From JACMQX01 sp044225675 (GTDB lineage Bacteria; Pseudomonadota; Gammaproteobacteria; Burkholderiales; Burkholderiaceae_C), in contig JBGAIH010000006.1 of NCBI GenBank assembly GCA_044225675.1, positions 62,001-126,000 of the forward strand: DNA of 64,000 bases. The letters run 5' to 3'. The position numbers were made by a program, and so were the translations under genes. Below, one piece after another: positions 1 to 8,009 of the stretch. Positions within the stretch are counted from its first letter, which is position 1; each line of letters opens with the position of its first letter. A model generated the notes under the pieces. It was not told the DNA's origin. It did not search any database and saw only the letters and a program-made list of their open reading frames with translations.

Positions 1-375
1 GCGCTGTCCCCCACCGCCGTCCTGGCGCGGGTGCAGCGGCTCACGCGCGAGGGCTTCATCCTCGGCTACGAAGCCCGGCTCGACCCGCTCAAGCTCGGAC
101 GCGGCATGATGGTGTTCGTCGAGGTCCTGCTCGACCGAACCACACCCAATGTCTTCGAGGCGTTCAAGGCAGCGGTCCAGGTCCGGCCCGAGATCATGGA
201 GTGCCACATGGTCGCCGGCGGCTTCGACTACCTGCTCAAGACCCGCATGGCCGACATGGCCGCCTACCGCGATTTCGCGGGCACCGTGCTGTGGCAGCTT
301 CCCGGCGTGCGCGAGACGCGGACCTATGCGGTGATGGAAGAAGTGAAAAATTCCACACAATTGAGCCTGGCCTGA
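1..375 (+). CDS. Lrp/AsnC family transcriptional regulator (5' truncated by window edge)
   Basis: The reading frame is open from base 1 and ends at TGA 373-375, so the start and the first part of the helix-turn-helix lie outside the window. The visible part begins with the recognition-helix segment LSPTAVLARVQRL and continues into an AsnC/RAM effector-binding domain. The stretches ECHMVAGGFDYLLKTR and RTYAVMEEVK closely resemble the C-terminal half of E. coli Lrp, so the Lrp subclass is favoured over AsnC. Proteins of this family bind DNA as oligomers and sense amino acids, typically leucine or proline. The target genes are not visible here. Confidence 0.9.
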   Translation, partial: ALSPTAVLARVQRLTREGFILGYEARLDPLKLGRGMMVFVEVLLDRTTPNVFEAFKAAVQVRPEIMECHMVAGGFDYLLKTRMADMAAYRDFAGTVLWQLPGVRETRTYAVMEEVKNSTQLSLA

Positions 376-433
376 GGACGGGGCCGCTGCACCCGCGCCG
401 CACAATGGCTCACTTTCCCCAAGGAGGCACACC

Positions 434-991
434 ATGAACTTCCGGCGCACCTTTGCCATGGCCGCGCTGGCGCTGGCCGCCACGGCCGCCAGCGCCCAGA
501 CCCTCAAGCCCGGCTTGTGGGAGATCAGCAACAAGATGGGCGGCTCGCCCGAAATGGACAAGGCCATGGCGCAGATGCAGCAGCAGCTCGCCAGCATGCC
601 GCCCGAGCAGCGCAAGATGATGCAGGACATGATGGCCCGCCAGGGCGTCAGCATGGGCGGGCCCGCCGCCAATGGCGGCATGACCGTGAAGATCTGCATG
701 ACCCGCGAGATGGTCGAGCGCAATGAAATGCCGCAGCCCCAGCAGGGCGACTGCAAGACCACGATGTCGCCGCGCAGCGGCAACACGCAGAAGATCGCCT
801 TCACCTGCACCCAGCCGCCGTCCAGCGGCGAAGGCCAGGTCACCTACCTCGGGCCCGAGGCCTACGCGATGAAGATGACGACCCAGACAAGCGTCCAGGG
901 CAAGCCCCAGACCGTCACCATGGACGGCGGCGGCAAGTGGCTGTCGGCCGACTGCGGCGCCATCAAGCCGCTCACCCCGCCGAAGAAGTAG
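434..991 (+). CDS. DUF3617 domain-containing secreted protein
   Basis: This is a 185-residue protein with a Sec signal peptide (about residues 1-22, ending ASAQ). The family hallmark LKPGLWEIS follows directly after the cleavage site. The middle carries a Met/Gln-rich segment (about residues 35-75), and cysteines at the end of the domain (ICMTREM, DCKTT, FTCTQ, DCGAI) are typical of DUF3617 proteins. A good ribosome site, AAGGAG, lies at 420-425. DUF3617 proteins are periplasmic and of unknown function. The gene stands alone between the Lrp-type gene and yggS. Confidence 0.85.
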   Translation: MNFRRTFAMAALALAATAASAQTLKPGLWEISNKMGGSPEMDKAMAQMQQQLASMPPEQRKMMQDMMARQGVSMGGPAANGGMTVKICMTREMVERNEMPQPQQGDCKTTMSPRSGNTQKIAFTCTQPPSSGEGQVTYLGPEAYAMKMTTQTSVQGKPQTVTMDGGGKWLSADCGAIKPLTPPKK

Positions 992-1057
992 GCCCCAGGC
1001 CGGCACCGGCCCCTGGACGAGGAGCCCGGCGCACCGGCCCCTGGGTGCCGCACGGAC

Positions 1058-1750
1058 TCAGGCGCTGCGCTGCCGGCCCCCGAAGATGGCCGTGCCCACC
1101 CGCACCATCGTGCTGCCTGCGTGGATGGCCGCTTCGAGATCGGCCGTCATGCCCATCGACAGCGTGTCCACCGGCAGACCGGCCGACTGCAGCGACACGA
1201 ACAGCTCGCGTGCCTTCGCATGCACCGCCTTCTGGGCCGCGAAGTCGTCTGCCGGCTCGGGAATCGACATCAGGCCGCGCAGCACGAGGCGCGGCAGCCG
1301 CGCCACCTCCAGAGCGAGGCCCAGCACCTCCTCGGGCGCCACGCCCGACTTGGTGGGTCCGCCGTCCACGTTGACCTGCAGGCACACCTGCAGGGGCGGC
1401 AGGCCCTCGGGGCGCTGCTCCGACAGGCGCTGCGCCACCTTGAGCCGGTCGACCGAATGGGCCCAATGGAAATGCCCGGCCACCAGCCGCGTCTTGTTGC
1501 TCTGGATCGGGCCGATGCAATGCCACTCGATGCCCAGACCCTGGAGTAGCGCGATCTTCTCGACGCCTTCCTGGATGTAGTTCTCGCCGAAGGCGCGCTG
1601 GCCTGCCGCATGGGCCTCGCGCACCGCCTCCGGCCCGAAGGTCTTGGAAACGGCCAGCAGGCTGACGTCGCCCGGGCGTCGGCCGCAGTCCCGGCAGGCG
1701 GCGTCGATGCGCTCGCGGACACGCTGGAGGTTGTCGCCAATCATGGTCAT
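1058..1750 (-). CDS. yggS: YggS family pyridoxal phosphate homeostasis protein
   Basis: This 230-residue protein is a single-domain PLP-binding TIM barrel of the alanine-racemase fold. It is thought to buffer the cytoplasmic PLP pool rather than catalyse a defined reaction. The PLP lysine is K36 in LLAVSKTF, followed by the family motif FGENYIQEG. The C-terminal signature SMGMTADLEAAI, which binds the phosphate, is also present. ATG at 1750 was chosen because family members start with a short leader before NLQ; a TTG two codons upstream is possible. The gene is divergent from pilT with only 37 bp between the starts, the arrangement seen in many proteobacteria. Confidence 0.95.
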   Translation of the reverse strand: MTMIGDNLQRVRERIDAACRDCGRRPGDVSLLAVSKTFGPEAVREAHAAGQRAFGENYIQEGVEKIALLQGLGIEWHCIGPIQSNKTRLVAGHFHWAHSVDRLKVAQRLSEQRPEGLPPLQVCLQVNVDGGPTKSGVAPEEVLGLALEVARLPRLVLRGLMSIPEPADDFAAQKAVHAKARELFVSLQSAGLPVDTLSMGMTADLEAAIHAGSTMVRVGTAIFGGRQRSA

Positions 1751-1787
1751 AATCAACGGCCAAGCGTATCAAAAGAACGAGGGATCC

Positions 1788-2831
1788 GTGGATATCACCC
1801 AACTGCTGGCGTTCAGCGTCAAGAACAAGGCCTCCGACCTGCACCTGTCCGCAGGCCTGCCGCCGATGATCCGCGTGCACGGCGACGTGCGGCGCATCAA
1901 CGTCGACGCGCTGGATCACAAGGCGGTCCACGGCATGGTGTATGACATCATGAACGACACCCAGCGCAAGAACTACGAAGAGTTCCTGGAAGTCGACTTC
2001 TCGTTCGAGATCGAGGGCCTGGCGCGCTTTCGCGTCAACGCCTTCAACCAGAACCGCGGCGCGGGCGCGGTGTTCCGGACCATTCCCTCCAAGATCCTCA
2101 CGCTCGAGCAGCTCAACGCGCCCAAGATCTTCGGCGACCTGGCGCTCAAGCCGCGTGGCATGGTGCTCGTCACCGGCCCCACCGGCTCGGGCAAGTCGAC
2201 CACGCTGGCCGCGATGATCAACTACCTCAACGAAACCGAGTACGGCCACATCCTCACCGTGGAAGACCCGATCGAGTTTGTGCACGAATCCAAGAAGTGC
2301 CTGATCAACCAGCGCGAGGTCGGGCCGCACACGCTGAGCTTCAACGCGGCGCTCAAGTCGGCCCTGCGGGAAGACCCGGACGCCATCCTCGTGGGCGAAA
2401 TGCGTGACCTCGAAACCATCCGCCTGGCCATGACGGCGGCCGAAACCGGCCACCTGGTGTTCGGCACGCTGCACACTTCCAGCGCCGCCAAGACCATCGA
2501 CCGGATCATCGACGTGTTCCCCGCCGAAGAAAAGGACATGATCCGCGCCATGCTGTCGGAGTCGCTGCAGGCCGTGATCTCGCAGACGCTGTGCAAGACC
2601 AAGGACGGCTCCGGCCGCGTCGCCGCGCACGAGATCATGCTGGGCACCAGCGCCATCCGCAACCTGATCCGCGAGGCCAAGGTCGCGCAGATGTACTCGG
2701 CGATCCAGACCGGCAACAGTTTCGGCATGCAGACGCTGGACCAGAACCTCGCCGACCTCGTCAAGCGCAACATGATCAGCCCGGCCGAAGCGCGCGGCAA
2801 GGCCAAGATCCCCGAGAATTTCCCGGGCTGA
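1788..2831 (+). CDS. pilT: type IV pilus twitching motility retraction ATPase PilT
   Basis: PilT is the hexameric cytoplasmic ATPase that powers pilus retraction. With the GTG start at 1788 the product is 347 residues, the usual PilT length, and begins VDITQLLAF. A purine-rich AACGAGGGA site precedes it. An upstream in-frame start would add 48 residues that overlap yggS and lack family similarity. Visible motifs are Walker A GPTGSGKST at residues 130-138, the Asp box VEDPIEF, Walker B AILVGEMRD and the His box HLVFGTLHT. The C-terminal AIRNLIRE motif needed for retraction in PilT is also present. pilU follows after 67 bp. Confidence 0.97.
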   Translation: MDITQLLAFSVKNKASDLHLSAGLPPMIRVHGDVRRINVDALDHKAVHGMVYDIMNDTQRKNYEEFLEVDFSFEIEGLARFRVNAFNQNRGAGAVFRTIPSKILTLEQLNAPKIFGDLALKPRGMVLVTGPTGSGKSTTLAAMINYLNETEYGHILTVEDPIEFVHESKKCLINQREVGPHTLSFNAALKSALREDPDAILVGEMRDLETIRLAMTAAETGHLVFGTLHTSSAAKTIDRIIDVFPAEEKDMIRAMLSESLQAVISQTLCKTKDGSGRVAAHEIMLGTSAIRNLIREAKVAQMYSAIQTGNSFGMQTLDQNLADLVKRNMISPAEARGKAKIPENFPG

Positions 2832-2898
2832 GAGGCTGTGCGGCGCGCGTCGCGCCGCTCCGCCGGCAGCCGTCTTTGCAGTACGAGAAGGAACCGTC

Positions 2899-4035
2899 AT
2901 GGAACGCGACCAGGCCAGTAAGTTCATCAACGACCTGCTCAAGCTGATGCTGAGCCGAAACGGCAGCGACCTGTTCATCACCGGCGACTTCCCTCCGGCG
3001 ATGAAGGTCGACGGCAAGGTGACCAAGGTGTCGCCCCAGCCGCTCACGGCCGCCCACACGCTGGCGCTGGCGCGCTCCATCATGAACGACAAGCAGGCGG
3101 CCGAGTTCGAGCGCACCAAGGAATGCAACTTCGCCGTCTCGCCACCGGGCATCGGCCGCTTCCGCGTCAACGCCTTCGTGCAGCAGGGCAAGGTCGGCAT
3201 GGTGATGCGGACGATTCCCGCCACCCTGCCCACGATCGACAAGCTCGGCGTGCCGCAGGTCCTCAAGGACGTGGTCATGTCCAAGCGCGGCCTGTGCGTG
3301 CTGGTGGGCGCCACCGGCTCGGGCAAGTCCACGACGCTGGCCGCGATGATCGACTGGCGCAATGAAAACTCCTACGGCCACATCATCACCATCGAGGACC
3401 CGGTCGAGTTCGTCCACCCGCACAAGAACTGCGTGGTGACGCAGCGCGAGGTCGGCCTGGACACCGACAGCTGGGAGGCCGCGCTCAAGAACACGCTGCG
3501 CCAGGCGCCCGACGTCATCCTCATGGGCGAAATCCGCGACCGCGAGACCATGGAGCACGCCATCGCCTTCGCCGAAACCGGCCACCTGTGCATGGCCACG
3601 CTCCACGCCAACAGCGCCAACCAGGCGCTGGACCGCGTGATCAACTTCTTCCCCGAGGAGCGCCGTACCCAGCTGCTGATGGACCTGTCGCTCAACCTCA
3701 AGGCGATGATCTCGCAGCGCCTGGTGCCCAAGCAGGACGGCAAGGGCCGCCAGGCGGCGGTCGAGATCATGCTCAACACGCCGCTGATCTCCGACCTGAT
3801 CTTCAAGGGCGAGGTCTCCGAGATCAAGGAGATCATGAAGAAGAGCCGCAACCTGGGCATGCAGACCTTCGACCAGGCCCTGTTCGACGCCTACGAGAAC
3901 AACATCATCAGCTACGAGGACGCGCTGCGCAACGCCGACTCCGTCAACGACCTGCGCCTGCAGATCAAGCTCAACAGCCAGCGCGCCAAGACGCAGGATC
4001 TGGCCGCCGGCACCGAACACCTTGCCATCGTCTGA
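2899..4035 (+). CDS. pilU: PilT/PilU family type IV pilus ATPase PilU
   Basis: This 378-residue protein is the PilU paralogue of PilT, an accessory retraction ATPase that works with PilT. It carries Walker A GATGSGKSTT, the Asp box IEDPVEF, Walker B VILMGEIRD and the His box HLCMATLHA. The longer C-terminal tail after the NLGMQTFDQ motif distinguishes PilU from PilT. A ribosome site, GAAGGA, precedes ATG 2899. It is very probably co-transcribed with pilT. Confidence 0.96.
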   Translation: MERDQASKFINDLLKLMLSRNGSDLFITGDFPPAMKVDGKVTKVSPQPLTAAHTLALARSIMNDKQAAEFERTKECNFAVSPPGIGRFRVNAFVQQGKVGMVMRTIPATLPTIDKLGVPQVLKDVVMSKRGLCVLVGATGSGKSTTLAAMIDWRNENSYGHIITIEDPVEFVHPHKNCVVTQREVGLDTDSWEAALKNTLRQAPDVILMGEIRDRETMEHAIAFAETGHLCMATLHANSANQALDRVINFFPEERRTQLLMDLSLNLKAMISQRLVPKQDGKGRQAAVEIMLNTPLISDLIFKGEVSEIKEIMKKSRNLGMQTFDQALFDAYENNIISYEDALRNADSVNDLRLQIKLNSQRAKTQDLAAGTEHLAIV

Positions 4036-4048
4036 CCCCCTTCATTTC

Positions 4049-4951
4049 ATGAGCAGCACCAATCCCAAGACCTACGAACCCTCGCCCGCGCGCAACGTCG
4101 CCTTTCTCGGCCTGGGCGTGATGGGCTATCCCATGGCGGGCCATCTCGCGCTCGCCGGCCACCAGGTGACGGCCTACAACCGCAGCGCCGCCAAGTCGGC
4201 CGCCTGGGCCGCCGAATTCAAGGGACGCTCGGCGCCCACGCCGCGCGAGGCAGCGCAGGGTGCCGACATCGTGTTCTGCTGCGTCGGCAATGACGACGAC
4301 CTGCGCTCGGTCGTGCTCGGTCCGGACGGCGCCTTTGCCGGCATGAAGCCCGGCGCCATCTTCGTCGACCACACGACCGCCTCGGCCAACGTCGCACGCG
4401 AGCTGTCTGCGGCGGCCGAGGCCCTCGGCCTGAAGTTCATCGACGCGCCCGTCTCGGGCGGCCAGGCGGGTGCGCAAAACGGCATGCTCACCGTGATGTG
4501 CGGTGGTGACGCGGCGGCCTTTGCAGCCGTCAAGCCCACCGCCATGGCGTTCTCCCGCGCGTTCACGCTGCTGGGAGAAAGCGGAGCGGGGCAGCTCGCG
4601 AAGATGGTCAATCAGATCTGCATCGCGGGCCTGGTACAGGGCCTGTCGGAGGCAATCGCCTTCGGCCAGAAGGCGGGGCTCGACATGGAGCAGGTGCTCG
4701 AAGTCATCGGCAAGGGCGCCGCCCAGAGCTGGCAGATGGACAACCGAGGCAAGACCATGATCGCCGGCAAGTTCGACTTCGGCTTTGCGGTGGACTGGAT
4801 GCGCAAGGACCTGGGCCTGGTGCTCGACGAGGCCAAGCGCAACGGCGCGCGGCTGCCCGTCACGGCGCTGGTCGACCAGTTCTATGCGGACGTCCAGACG
4901 ATGGGCGGCAACCGCTGGGATACGTCGAGTCTGATCAAAAGGCTGGCTTAG
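4049..4951 (+). CDS. NAD(P)-dependent beta-hydroxyacid dehydrogenase (3-hydroxyisobutyrate dehydrogenase family)
   Basis: This is a 300-residue enzyme of the 6-phosphogluconate/3-hydroxyisobutyrate dehydrogenase superfamily. The N-terminal Rossmann motif GLGVMGYPMAG binds NAD(P). The substrate-binding signature is DAPVSGGQAGAQNG, and the catalytic lysine lies in GAGQLAKMVNQ. ATG 4049 is preferred over an in-frame TTG at 4022 that overlaps pilU, because the Rossmann strand starts about 20 residues after it. The substrate could be 3-hydroxyisobutyrate, tartronate semialdehyde or a related beta-hydroxyacid; context does not decide. It follows pilU by 13 bp and may be read through from it. Confidence 0.9.
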   Translation: MSSTNPKTYEPSPARNVAFLGLGVMGYPMAGHLALAGHQVTAYNRSAAKSAAWAAEFKGRSAPTPREAAQGADIVFCCVGNDDDLRSVVLGPDGAFAGMKPGAIFVDHTTASANVARELSAAAEALGLKFIDAPVSGGQAGAQNGMLTVMCGGDAAAFAAVKPTAMAFSRAFTLLGESGAGQLAKMVNQICIAGLVQGLSEAIAFGQKAGLDMEQVLEVIGKGAAQSWQMDNRGKTMIAGKFDFGFAVDWMRKDLGLVLDEAKRNGARLPVTALVDQFYADVQTMGGNRWDTSSLIKRLA

Positions 4952-4963
4952 ACGCCCCCCGAT

Positions 4964-5043
4964 GCGGCGCTTTGCGCCGCCCCGTGCCATGGCCACAGGC
5001 CATGGCCCTTCCAGGCCGTCCAGGTCTGCGCAGGCAGACCTGG
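4964..5043. repeat. three consecutive perfect hairpins in an intergenic region
   Basis: The 275-bp gap between the dehydrogenase and the BON lipoprotein gene holds three perfect inverted repeats in a row. They are GCGGCGC/GCGCCGC at 4964-4980 (loop TTT), GCCATGGCC/GGCCATGGC at 4986-5006 (loop ACA) and CCAGGTCTGC/GCAGACCTGG at 5020-5043 (loop GCAG). None is followed by a T-run, so they are not classical intrinsic terminators, although they lie between convergent genes. The rest of the gap (5044-5226) is GC-rich with no convincing coding frame. A REP-like dispersed element is possible. Confidence 0.6.
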
Positions 5044-5226
5044 AGCCGCGGCCTTCCAGCCCCCACTGGGGGGCGCGCGGCCGCTTGGGGCGGCCCGGCG
5101 CGGCCAGCGCTCACGAAAGGGCGTCGCTGCGCTTGCCCTTGCACCTCGGGCCTTGCGCCTTGGGGCTGGAGGCATCGCTGCCCTTTCGGGCGACTGTTGG
5201 GCCGCTGTGCTTGCGGCTGCGTGTGA

Positions 5227-5874
5227 CTACGGCTGCTTCGGCGGGATGTAGCCGGGGGCGGGCTGGGGGGTCATCAGGCGGAGTTCTTCTTCGGTGATGA
5301 TTTCGAGCACGCGGACGACGCGCTGGACGCCGCCGACGCTGCGGATGACGGCGGTGGCGCGGTCGGCTTCGCGCTGGGTGACGCGGCCGAGGACGTAGAC
5401 GACGCCGCGTTCCGTGATGACCTTGAAGGCGTTGGCGTAGAGGTCCTTGGCGTCGACGAGGGTCGCCTTGACCTTGCCGGTGACGAGCGAGTCGGAGGAG
5501 CGCTGCGCGAGCGTGGAGTTGCCCAGCACCGCGAGTTCGTTCACGATGGTCTTGACGTTGGGCACGCGCGAGACGACCTGCTCGACCTGCTGGCGATCCT
5601 GCTCGCTCGGGATCTCGCCGGTGAGCAGGACCTGGCGGTTGTAGCTCGTGATGTTGACGTGGCCGCGCTCGCCCAGGAGTTCGCGCACGCGGCTGGCGGC
5701 GCGCAGCTCGATGCCTTCGTCTTCAAGCTGGGCGCCCGAGGTGCGGCGGTCGGTCGCCACCATGCCGGTCATGACGGCGCCGCCGATCATGACGGGCGCG
5801 CAGGCGGACAGGGCTGCGGCGACGAACGACGCAGCCAGCAAGGAGGAAGCGAGGCGGGTGAGGCGTGAATTCAT
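5227..5874 (-). CDS. BON domain-containing outer-membrane lipoprotein, DolP (YraP)-like
   Basis: This 215-residue protein has a lipoprotein signal peptide with a lipobox ending at Cys25 (LSAC). Two BON domains follow (about residues 65-130 and 140-205), the same layout as E. coli DolP, including the linker TDRRTSGAQLEDE. DolP supports outer-membrane integrity and the BAM complex, and the same role is likely here by family and position. It is the last gene of a three-gene unit and overlaps the upstream SIS gene by 4 bp. The tail after the second BON domain is proline-rich and longer than in E. coli. Confidence 0.9.
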   Translation of the reverse strand: MNSRLTRLASSLLAASFVAAALSACAPVMIGGAVMTGMVATDRRTSGAQLEDEGIELRAASRVRELLGERGHVNITSYNRQVLLTGEIPSEQDRQQVEQVVSRVPNVKTIVNELAVLGNSTLAQRSSDSLVTGKVKATLVDAKDLYANAFKVITERGVVYVLGRVTQREADRATAVIRSVGGVQRVVRVLEIITEEELRLMTPQPAPGYIPPKQP

Positions 5875-6470
5875 GTCGGGCTTTCCTGTTCTCCGAGTAG
5901 TTGGGCATCCACACCGTCACAGATGCAATGGATGGCCAGGATGTGGACTTCCTGGATCCGGGCGGTGCGTTCGTGCGGCACGCAGATGTGCACGTCGGTC
6001 TCGCGCAGGGCATGGGTGATCTTGCCGCCGCCACGACCGGTCAGAGCCACCACCGTCATCTCGCGCTCGTGCGCGGCCTCGATGGCGGCCAGCACGTTGG
6101 CCGAGTTGCCGCTGGTCGACAGGGCCAGCAGCACGTCACCGGCCTGGCCCAGCGCACGGACCTGCTTGGCGAAGACGACGTTGAAGTCGTAGTCGTTGGC
6201 GATGGCCGTGAGAATGGAGCTGTCGGTCGTGAGGGCGATGGCGCCCAGCTCCGGCCGTTCGCGCTCGAACCGGCCGACGAACTCCGCCGAGAAGTGCTGC
6301 GCGTCGGCTGCCGAGCCGCCGTTGCCGCAGGCCAGAACCTTGCCGCCGCTGGTGACGCTCGCGAGGATCGCCTGGACGGCGGCGGCGATCGGCTTGCTCA
6401 GGGTCTGGGCCGCCTGGTATTTGAGGTCCGCGCTGTCGATGAAATGCTGTTGGATGCGTTGCTCTAGCAT
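5871..6470 (-). CDS. SIS-domain phosphosugar isomerase-type protein (GmhA/DiaA family)
   Basis: This 199-residue protein has one SIS domain with the sugar-phosphate signature CGNGGSAADAQHF. By position, between yraN and a DolP-like gene, and by overall sequence (ERPELGAIALTTD, KQVRALGQAGD) it matches E. coli DiaA, which helps load DnaA at oriC. Unlike E. coli DiaA, it keeps the residues used for catalysis in sedoheptulose-7-phosphate isomerase GmhA: Glu63, Gln173 and His181. It could therefore act in heptose synthesis, in replication control, or in both. No other GmhA candidate is visible in the window. Confidence 0.88.
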   Translation of the reverse strand: MLEQRIQQHFIDSADLKYQAAQTLSKPIAAAVQAILASVTSGGKVLACGNGGSAADAQHFSAEFVGRFERERPELGAIALTTDSSILTAIANDYDFNVVFAKQVRALGQAGDVLLALSTSGNSANVLAAIEAAHEREMTVVALTGRGGGKITHALRETDVHICVPHERTARIQEVHILAIHCICDGVDAQLLGEQESPT

Positions 6471-6569
6471 GGGGGAACATGATACTCGCCCCCCTGTAAC
6501 CTTTCGTGTGCGCGGTCATGGGGCGCTGCAGGTGGTGCAGGGTCCGCTGGTGAGCCCGGCGACGCCGCT

Positions 6570-7001
6570 TCAGCCTGCATCGAAGGCCGCGCGGATCCAT
6601 TCCACCTGGCCGGCCTCCACCGTCACGACATCGAAGCGGCAGGGCGGCTGGCTGGCCGCGCGCGCCAGCCAGCAGCGGGCCGCGAACACGATCCGCCGCT
6701 GCTTCACGTGGCTGACGCTGGCGGCGGCGCCGCCATGCGAGGCCGTGCGGCGGCTGCGCACCTCGACGAAGACCACGGTGCCGTCGCGCTCCCGCATGAT
6801 CAGGTCGATCTCGCCGCCGCCTCGCCCCGGCGTCCGATAATTGCGCATCACCAGCCGCAGGCCGGCTTCCTGCAGGAATTCGAGCGCCTGGTCTTCGGCG
6901 GCATTTCCGCGCTTGCGGGTGGACGCCGCCGGCGCCTGCGACGAGGTGGACGGTGCGATGTTCAAGCCCGGGACTGCGGCCTTCTTTCTGAGGAATTCCA
7001 T
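6570..7001 (-). CDS. yraN: YraN family protein (UPF0102, endonuclease-like fold)
   Basis: This 143-residue protein of the UPF0102 family has the restriction-endonuclease-like core GGGEIDLIMRE...VVFVEVRSR, where the acidic residues would bind metal. Its biological role is unsettled. ATG 7001 (MEFLRKK) was chosen because residues upstream of it would run into rsmI and are not family-like. The gene is head-to-head with rsmI, their start codons overlapping by one base, so both promoters must lie inside the neighbouring gene or further out. It resembles the E. coli yraN-diaA-dolP order, but lpoA (yraM) is absent. Confidence 0.9.
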   Translation of the reverse strand: MEFLRKKAAVPGLNIAPSTSSQAPAASTRKRGNAAEDQALEFLQEAGLRLVMRNYRTPGRGGGEIDLIMRERDGTVVFVEVRSRRTASHGGAAASVSHVKQRRIVFAARCWLARAASQPPCRFDVVTVEAGQVEWIRAAFDAG

Positions 7002-7912
7002 TGAGCGCTTCTTTCGCTTCAGCCCTGGGTGCCGCGCACGATGCGGCGGCGTCGCAGCATTATCCGCAAGGCGCCCTCTACGTCGTGGCCACGCCAATCG
7101 GCAACCTCGCCGACATCACGCTGCGCGCGCTGCATGTGCTGTCGATCGCCGACTGCGTGGCCTGCGAGGACACGCGCCACACCCACAGCCTGCTGCGTGC
7201 CTATGGCATCGACAAGTCCGGCGCCCAGCTGGTGGCGGTGCACCAGCACAATGAAGCCGAGGCCGCGCAGTCGGTGGTCGAGCGGCTGCGGCAGGGCCAG
7301 CGCGTGGCCTACGCGAGCGATGCGGGAACGCCGGCCATCAGCGACCCGGGCGCCCGGCTGGTGGCGGCCGTGCGGGCCGCCGGGCTGCGGGCCGTGCCGC
7401 TGCCCGGCGCCAGCAGCGTGACGACCGCCCTGAGCGCGGCGGCAGCCCTGGCCGAAGGCGGCGGCGGCTTCGTGTTCCACGGCTTCATGCCGAGCAAGGC
7501 GACGGAACGCGATACCGCCGTGCAGGCCCTGGTGGCCGAGCCGCGCGCGGTGGTACTGCTGGAGGCGCCGCACCGGATCGAGGCGCTGGCGCGCGCCCTG
7601 CTGCCGCTGGGCAACCGGCGCATCACGTTCGCGCGCGAGCTGACCAAGCAGTTCGAGCAGATCGACACGCTTGCCGCCAGCGAGGCCGCAGCGTGGCTCG
7701 CGGCCGACAGCCAGCGCACCCGGGGCGAGTTCGTCGTCATCATCCACCCCGACGCCGCACCCGCACAGCGCGCAGGTGAAGGCCTGCGCGTCCTGAAGCT
7801 GCTGCTGCCGGAGCTGCCGCTGAAGACGGCAGCAAAGCTCGCCGCCGGGATCACCGGCGAATCCAGGAACGACCTCTACCAGGCAGCACTCGACCTGCGC
7901 GCGACCGACTGA
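7001..7912 (+). CDS. rsmI: 16S rRNA (cytidine(1402)-2'-O)-methyltransferase RsmI
   Basis: This 303-residue SAM-dependent methyltransferase modifies the 2'-OH of C1402 in the ribosomal decoding centre. Typical RsmI motifs are visible: YVVATPIGNLADITLRAL, CEDTRHT and the SAM-site loop SDAGTPAISDPG. ARELTKQFE and the C-terminal helical domain LPLKTAAKLAA are also present. The most upstream usable start is TTG 7001, which gives a short leader before YVVATPIG; no ATG is available nearby. It is divergent from yraN, matching the E. coli yraL/yraM-P arrangement. Confidence 0.95.
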   Translation: MSASFASALGAAHDAAASQHYPQGALYVVATPIGNLADITLRALHVLSIADCVACEDTRHTHSLLRAYGIDKSGAQLVAVHQHNEAEAAQSVVERLRQGQRVAYASDAGTPAISDPGARLVAAVRAAGLRAVPLPGASSVTTALSAAAALAEGGGGFVFHGFMPSKATERDTAVQALVAEPRAVVLLEAPHRIEALARALLPLGNRRITFARELTKQFEQIDTLAASEAAAWLAADSQRTRGEFVVIIHPDAAPAQRAGEGLRVLKLLLPELPLKTAAKLAAGITGESRNDLYQAALDLRATD

Positions 7913-8009
7913 ACCCCCAGACCGTCCCGTCAGCCGCAGTCGTTTGGCCGGTTGGCCGCAGCCCATCGCGTGCCTACAGTGCATCGGATCCCTAACGCGA
8001 GGAGCTCCG

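Noticed and set aside
972..3362. Minus-strand open frame of about 796 codons across yggS, pilT and pilU
   Set aside because: It overlaps the conserved pil genes in antisense and only borrows the frame by chance. The real yggS lies in another frame.
4022..4048. TTG 4022 as start of the beta-hydroxyacid dehydrogenase
   Set aside because: It would overlap pilU and add nine residues with no family similarity; ATG 4049 is the simpler choice.
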